This document shows positions 6,290 to 7,675 of a stretch of 7,675 nt of DNA, piece after piece. Made by a program: the position numbers and the translations under genes. The notes under the pieces are model-generated. The model did no database searches and was not told the DNA's origin. It saw nothing but the letters and a program-made list of their open reading frames with translations. Each line of letters begins with the position of its first letter. Position 1 is the stretch's first letter. The DNA is from Deltaproteobacteria bacterium (GTDB taxonomy: Bacteria; Desulfobacterota; B13-G15; RBG-16-54-18): assembly GCA_003646745.1 (NCBI GenBank), contig QMLM01000076.1, positions 1-7,675 of the forward strand. Direction: 5' to 3'.

Positions 6290-6499
6290 TTACAACATTC
6301 GGATCGCCCTTATAGGGCAAGCACTCGTACAGGAACCACAGCCAGCACACATGGAGGTATCATGCAAAGGGAAATCATAGGGTTTCTCCTGCAAGAAGGC
6401 CTTATGAGGGCAGGCCCTAGCAGCTGCACAAATGCCACCCTCGCACCTCCAGGGCTGACATTGATTAAAATCTATTGATGGGACTGGCTTTACAAACAC
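6290..6499 (-). CDS. Dicluster 4Fe-4S ferredoxin with atypical first motif
   Basis: This 69-aa protein has eight cysteines in two groups. The second group is classical, C51xxC54xxC57xxxC61P. The first is spaced unusually: C14-x4-C19-x4-C24-x5-C30P, with PWRC and ARACPHKAF around it. Both groups end in CP followed by a basic/aliphatic turn (CPHKAF and CPIRAI), so two [4Fe-4S] clusters are likely, the first with a longer loop. It probably supplies or passes electrons for the adjacent CooC/CooT module, for example reductive activation of a Ni-Fe-S centre, in the role CooF has for CO dehydrogenase, but CooF is much longer. The start is GTG 6499; an AGGA lies only a few bases before it, and no other start codon keeps the first cysteine group. 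It leads a cluster with cooC, cooT and the 199-aa gene. Confidence 0.85.
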   Translation of the reverse strand: MFVKPVPSIDFNQCQPWRCEGGICAAARACPHKAFLQEKPYDFPLHDTSMCAGCGSCTSACPIRAIRML

Positions 6500-6508
6500 T
6501 TTCCTTTC

Positions 6509-6583
6509 TCAAATCGCCGATACCCTGCTCGCCTCGCCATTGAGCTATTCCCCAGAGAACAGGCGCGTAATTCTCCGATTTGA
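6509..6583 (-). other. Possible structured leader upstream of the ferredoxin-cooC unit
   Basis: On the minus strand, TCAAATCG (6576-6583) can pair with CGATTTGA (6509-6516), an 8-bp closing helix. Inside it GAGAA and TTCTC (11-base loop) and GCTC and GAGC (11-base loop) can each form an arm. The 3' strand of the outer helix ends 9 bases before the GTG of the ferredoxin gene, directly beside its AGGA ribosome site. An 8-bp inverted repeat in a gap of this size can arise by chance, and I match it to no known riboswitch. Confidence 0.25.
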
Positions 6584-6627
6584 ACTTCGTGCAGCCTTCA
6601 TCCCTGCCGATTTATATGCTTCTTTTC

Positions 6628-6658
6628 ACCCTATCTGCCAGATTTCAGATTTGAGGGT
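6628..6658. other. Imperfect hairpin just after the DUF5320-like gene
   Basis: ACCCT (6628-6632) pairs with AGGGT (6654-6658), and ATCTG (6633-6637) pairs with CAGAT (6646-6650), with a 3-base bulge and an 8-base loop. On the minus strand it starts 10 bases past the stop of the Gly-rich gene but is followed by GAAAAG, not a T-run, so it is at best a weak or Rho-assisted end or an mRNA processing structure. Confidence 0.3.
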
Positions 6659-6667
6659 ATTTTATTG

Positions 6668-7057
6668 TTATTCTTCTTCTTCCAACTCCCGCATTCGATC
6701 TTCGATCTGCTCCAATTGTTTTTTGATTACCTCGGCTTGCCTTTTAAGAAACTCAAGCTCCTGTTCACGTGTTAGTGTTGGGGCATAAGGATTTGCACCA
6801 GAGCCGGGTGCTGGTCCTACAGGAGAAGCCTCAGGGAAGCCGGCGCCTCCGTATGGGGGCATGGACCAACCTGACGCGAAATAGGGGTTAGGCCAATTGG
6901 CAGGGGATACCCCTGCAGCCCCGCCGAGAAAATACCCGCAGCGGGGTAGTCCTCCTCTTCCCACACCGACAAAAGGCCAGGGCGGAGAGCTTCCTCTAAA
7001 CCCAAAGCCCCAACCACCTCCTCGTCCACCACCTCTTCTTCCAAACCCATTAGGCAT
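6668..7057 (-). CDS. Gly-rich, coiled-coil small protein, DUF5320-like
   Basis: The 129-aa protein has two parts. Residues 1-90 are low complexity, rich in Gly, Pro and aromatic residues (MPNGFGRRGGGRGGGWGFGF..., then SPPWPFVGVGRGGLPRCGYF). Residues 94-129 form a charged coiled coil (LTREQELEFLKRQAEVIKKQ, then LEQIEDRMRELEEEE). This Gly-rich head plus C-terminal coiled coil with the 'E.LK.QAE.LK.QLE.I..RI.ELE' pattern is characteristic of DUF5320 proteins, which often sit next to DUF134 and to NifX/MinD-type metallocluster genes in anaerobes. The usual N-terminal GDGTGP-type motif is only loosely present. No function is known; self-association through the coiled coil is likely. ATG 7057 is chosen because GGAGG lies 8 bases upstream; a GTG at 7066 overlaps that site. 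A 97-bp gap without an obvious promoter separates it from the DUF134 gene, so they are probably cotranscribed. Confidence 0.75.
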   Translation of the reverse strand: MPNGFGRRGGGRGGGWGFGFRGSSPPWPFVGVGRGGLPRCGYFLGGAAGVSPANWPNPYFASGWSMPPYGGAGFPEASPVGPAPGSGANPYAPTLTREQELEFLKRQAEVIKKQLEQIEDRMRELEEEE

Positions 7058-7154
7058 GATCTTCACCTCCTATTTTTTAAGTTAATCCTTTTCAACAAAT
7101 AAATTCTCATATATCTATTTTCGCTCTCCCTTCATTCCGCCCCTCCAGTTCCAG

Positions 7155-7601
7155 TTACCTGCGACCGTTACTCCAACCATATTTAAAGGGCGGTAAAGAA
7201 ACAATATCTGTACTGTGGCAATTAGGACAATCGCGTGGAGGGTTTGTTATCATAGTATCAAAGGAAACCTGCCATTCATATCCATCATGATTACACCTGA
7301 AACGACGCAGGGCCAATTCGAAATTGCCCCCCTCAATTCGAAACGCCTTTCCATTGAAAAGGGCATCGGCCAATTTCTTCCGGGCACTTCCCAATATGCG
7401 GTGAAAGGTAGTACGTGAGACTCTCATCTTCTGAGCGCATCGCTCCTGATCCAGACCTTCAAGGTCTCTAAGACGAATGGCTTCAACTTCTTCTACTGAT
7501 AAACAAATTTCCTCGAGCAAGGGCAGGGAAACACCTGCTGGCATGAAGAAATTTACCTGAGGCATATAACCAACACAACGCCACTTTGTAGGCCGCGGCA
7601 T
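7155..7601 (-). CDS. DUF134 helix-turn-helix protein with zinc-ribbon-like C-terminus
   Basis: Residues 1-93 match the DUF134 family: MPRPTKWRCVGYMPQVNFFMP at the start, then LSVEEVEAIRLRDLEGLDQE, a sigma-70 region 4-like helix-turn-helix (about 50-80, CAQKMRVSRTTFHRILGSAR) and GKAFRIEGG (84-92). DUF134 proteins are putative DNA-binding regulators common in anaerobes. Residues 100-132 form a tail with C103, H105, C125, C128 and H129 (FRCNHDGYEW ... DCPNCHS), resembling a zinc ribbon whose first knuckle has lost the normal CxxC. The ATG at 7601 has AGGAG 8 bases upstream and matches the family MPRP start; a GTG at 7610 is unlikely. It is the first gene of its unit, directly behind a strong promoter with a palindrome, which suggests repression by itself or by another metal- or redox-responsive protein. 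Confidence 0.9.
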   Translation of the reverse strand: MPRPTKWRCVGYMPQVNFFMPAGVSLPLLEEICLSVEEVEAIRLRDLEGLDQERCAQKMRVSRTTFHRILGSARKKLADALFNGKAFRIEGGNFELALRRFRCNHDGYEWQVSFDTMITNPPRDCPNCHSTDIVSLPPFKYGWSNGRR

Positions 7602-7614
7602 GATTCTCACTCCT

Positions 7615-7634
7615 TTATGAACATATGTTCATAA
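7615..7634. promoter_or_regulatory. 20-bp perfect palindrome, likely operator of the DUF134 unit
   Basis: The sequence is TTATGAACATATGTTCATAA, perfectly symmetric over 20 bases with core GAACATATGTTC. It begins one base downstream of the -10 hexamer, so it covers the predicted transcription start and ends about 5 bases before the AGGAG ribosome site. TGAA-N6-TTCA is the arrangement of ArsR/SmtB-family operators; autoregulation by DUF134 is the alternative. The regulator is not identified. Confidence 0.7.
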
Positions 7635-7635
7635 T

Positions 7636-7664
7636 AATATATTCTATAGGCCCACAAATGTCAA
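7636..7664 (-). promoter_or_regulatory. Strong sigma-70 promoter of the DUF134 unit
   Basis: On the minus strand a perfect TTGACA (7659-7664) and TATATT (7636-7641) are separated by 17 bases. Transcription should start near 7629, inside the palindrome. This is the closest match to consensus in the window. Confidence 0.75.
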
Positions 7665-7675
7665 GTAGTTCGCTC

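Noticed and set aside
6492..6540. Minus-strand mini frame ATG 6540 to TAA, 16 codons (MARRAGYRRFEKGKCL), overlapping the start of the ferredoxin gene.
   Set aside because: No convincing ribosome site and too short to judge by codon pattern; it lies inside the proposed leader structure.
6490..6600. tRNA-like words on the minus strand: GTTCAAATC resembling a T-loop and TAGCTCAATGG...GAGC resembling a D-arm.
   Set aside because: They are in the wrong order, the T-stem does not pair, and no anticodon arm or acceptor stem can be built.
6606..6640. Possible promoter for the ferredoxin unit with TATAAA as -10.
   Set aside because: No -35-like hexamer at 16 to 18 bases; TGGCAG is a poor match.
6540..6788. 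Plus-strand open frame of 82 codons opposite the Gly-rich gene and the gap.
   Set aside because: Serine/cysteine-rich sequence typical of an antisense shadow, no ribosome site and no domain.
1..7675. CRISPR arrays, insertion sequences, rRNA and tRNA genes.
   Set aside because: No regularly spaced repeats, transposase-like frames, terminal inverted repeats or cloverleaf sequences were seen on either strand.

Overview
The window looks like a strictly anaerobic bacterium of Desulfobacterota (deltaproteobacterial) or similar type. The evidence is a ferredoxin-dependent 2-oxoacid oxidoreductase, a CooC/CooT nickel-handling pair, two dicluster ferredoxins, a DUF134/DUF5320-type gene pair and System II cytochrome c maturation. 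Coding density is high, intergenic gaps are short, and GTG/TTG starts are common. The lineage is inferred from gene content only. All genes but one are on the minus strand, so the minus-strand units read from right to left. No stretch longer than 300 bases lacks a gene.

Right end (7675 to 6668): a strong promoter (TTGACA, 17 bp, TATATT) is followed at once by a 20-bp perfect palindrome. It drives a DUF134 helix-turn-helix protein with a zinc-ribbon-like tail, then a Gly-rich, coiled-coil DUF5320-like protein. Middle (6667 to 4698): after a 168-bp gap that can fold, four tightly packed genes follow: a dicluster ferredoxin with an unusual first cysteine motif, a CooC nickel-insertion ATPase, a CooT nickel-binding protein, and a 199-aa protein I do not recognise that may contain winged-helix domains. 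No carbon monoxide dehydrogenase (CooS) or other Ni-enzyme target is in view.

Next (4615 to 1470): a near-consensus promoter drives a five-gene operon. It encodes a delta ferredoxin, alpha (VorB-type), TPP-binding beta and gamma subunits of a 2-oxoacid (probably branched-chain 2-oxoisovalerate) ferredoxin oxidoreductase, plus a tandem-ACT protein. Every junction is an overlap or a gap of a few bases, and the operon ends in tandem hairpins. It faces the only plus-strand gene, ccsB (631 to 1467), convergently.

Left end (600 to 1): divergent from ccsB, a promoter drives a 51-aa conserved-looking small protein whose stop overlaps (ATGA) the start of a ROK-family sugar kinase that runs off the window.

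Functionally, the vor operon would link amino-acid or 2-oxoacid oxidation or synthesis to reduced ferredoxin, with the ACT protein as a possible amino-acid sensor. The ferredoxin-CooC-CooT-unknown cluster looks like a metallocentre assembly module. The most interesting points are that module with its unknown fourth member, the operator over the DUF134 promoter, and the possible leader structure ahead of the ferredoxin gene.
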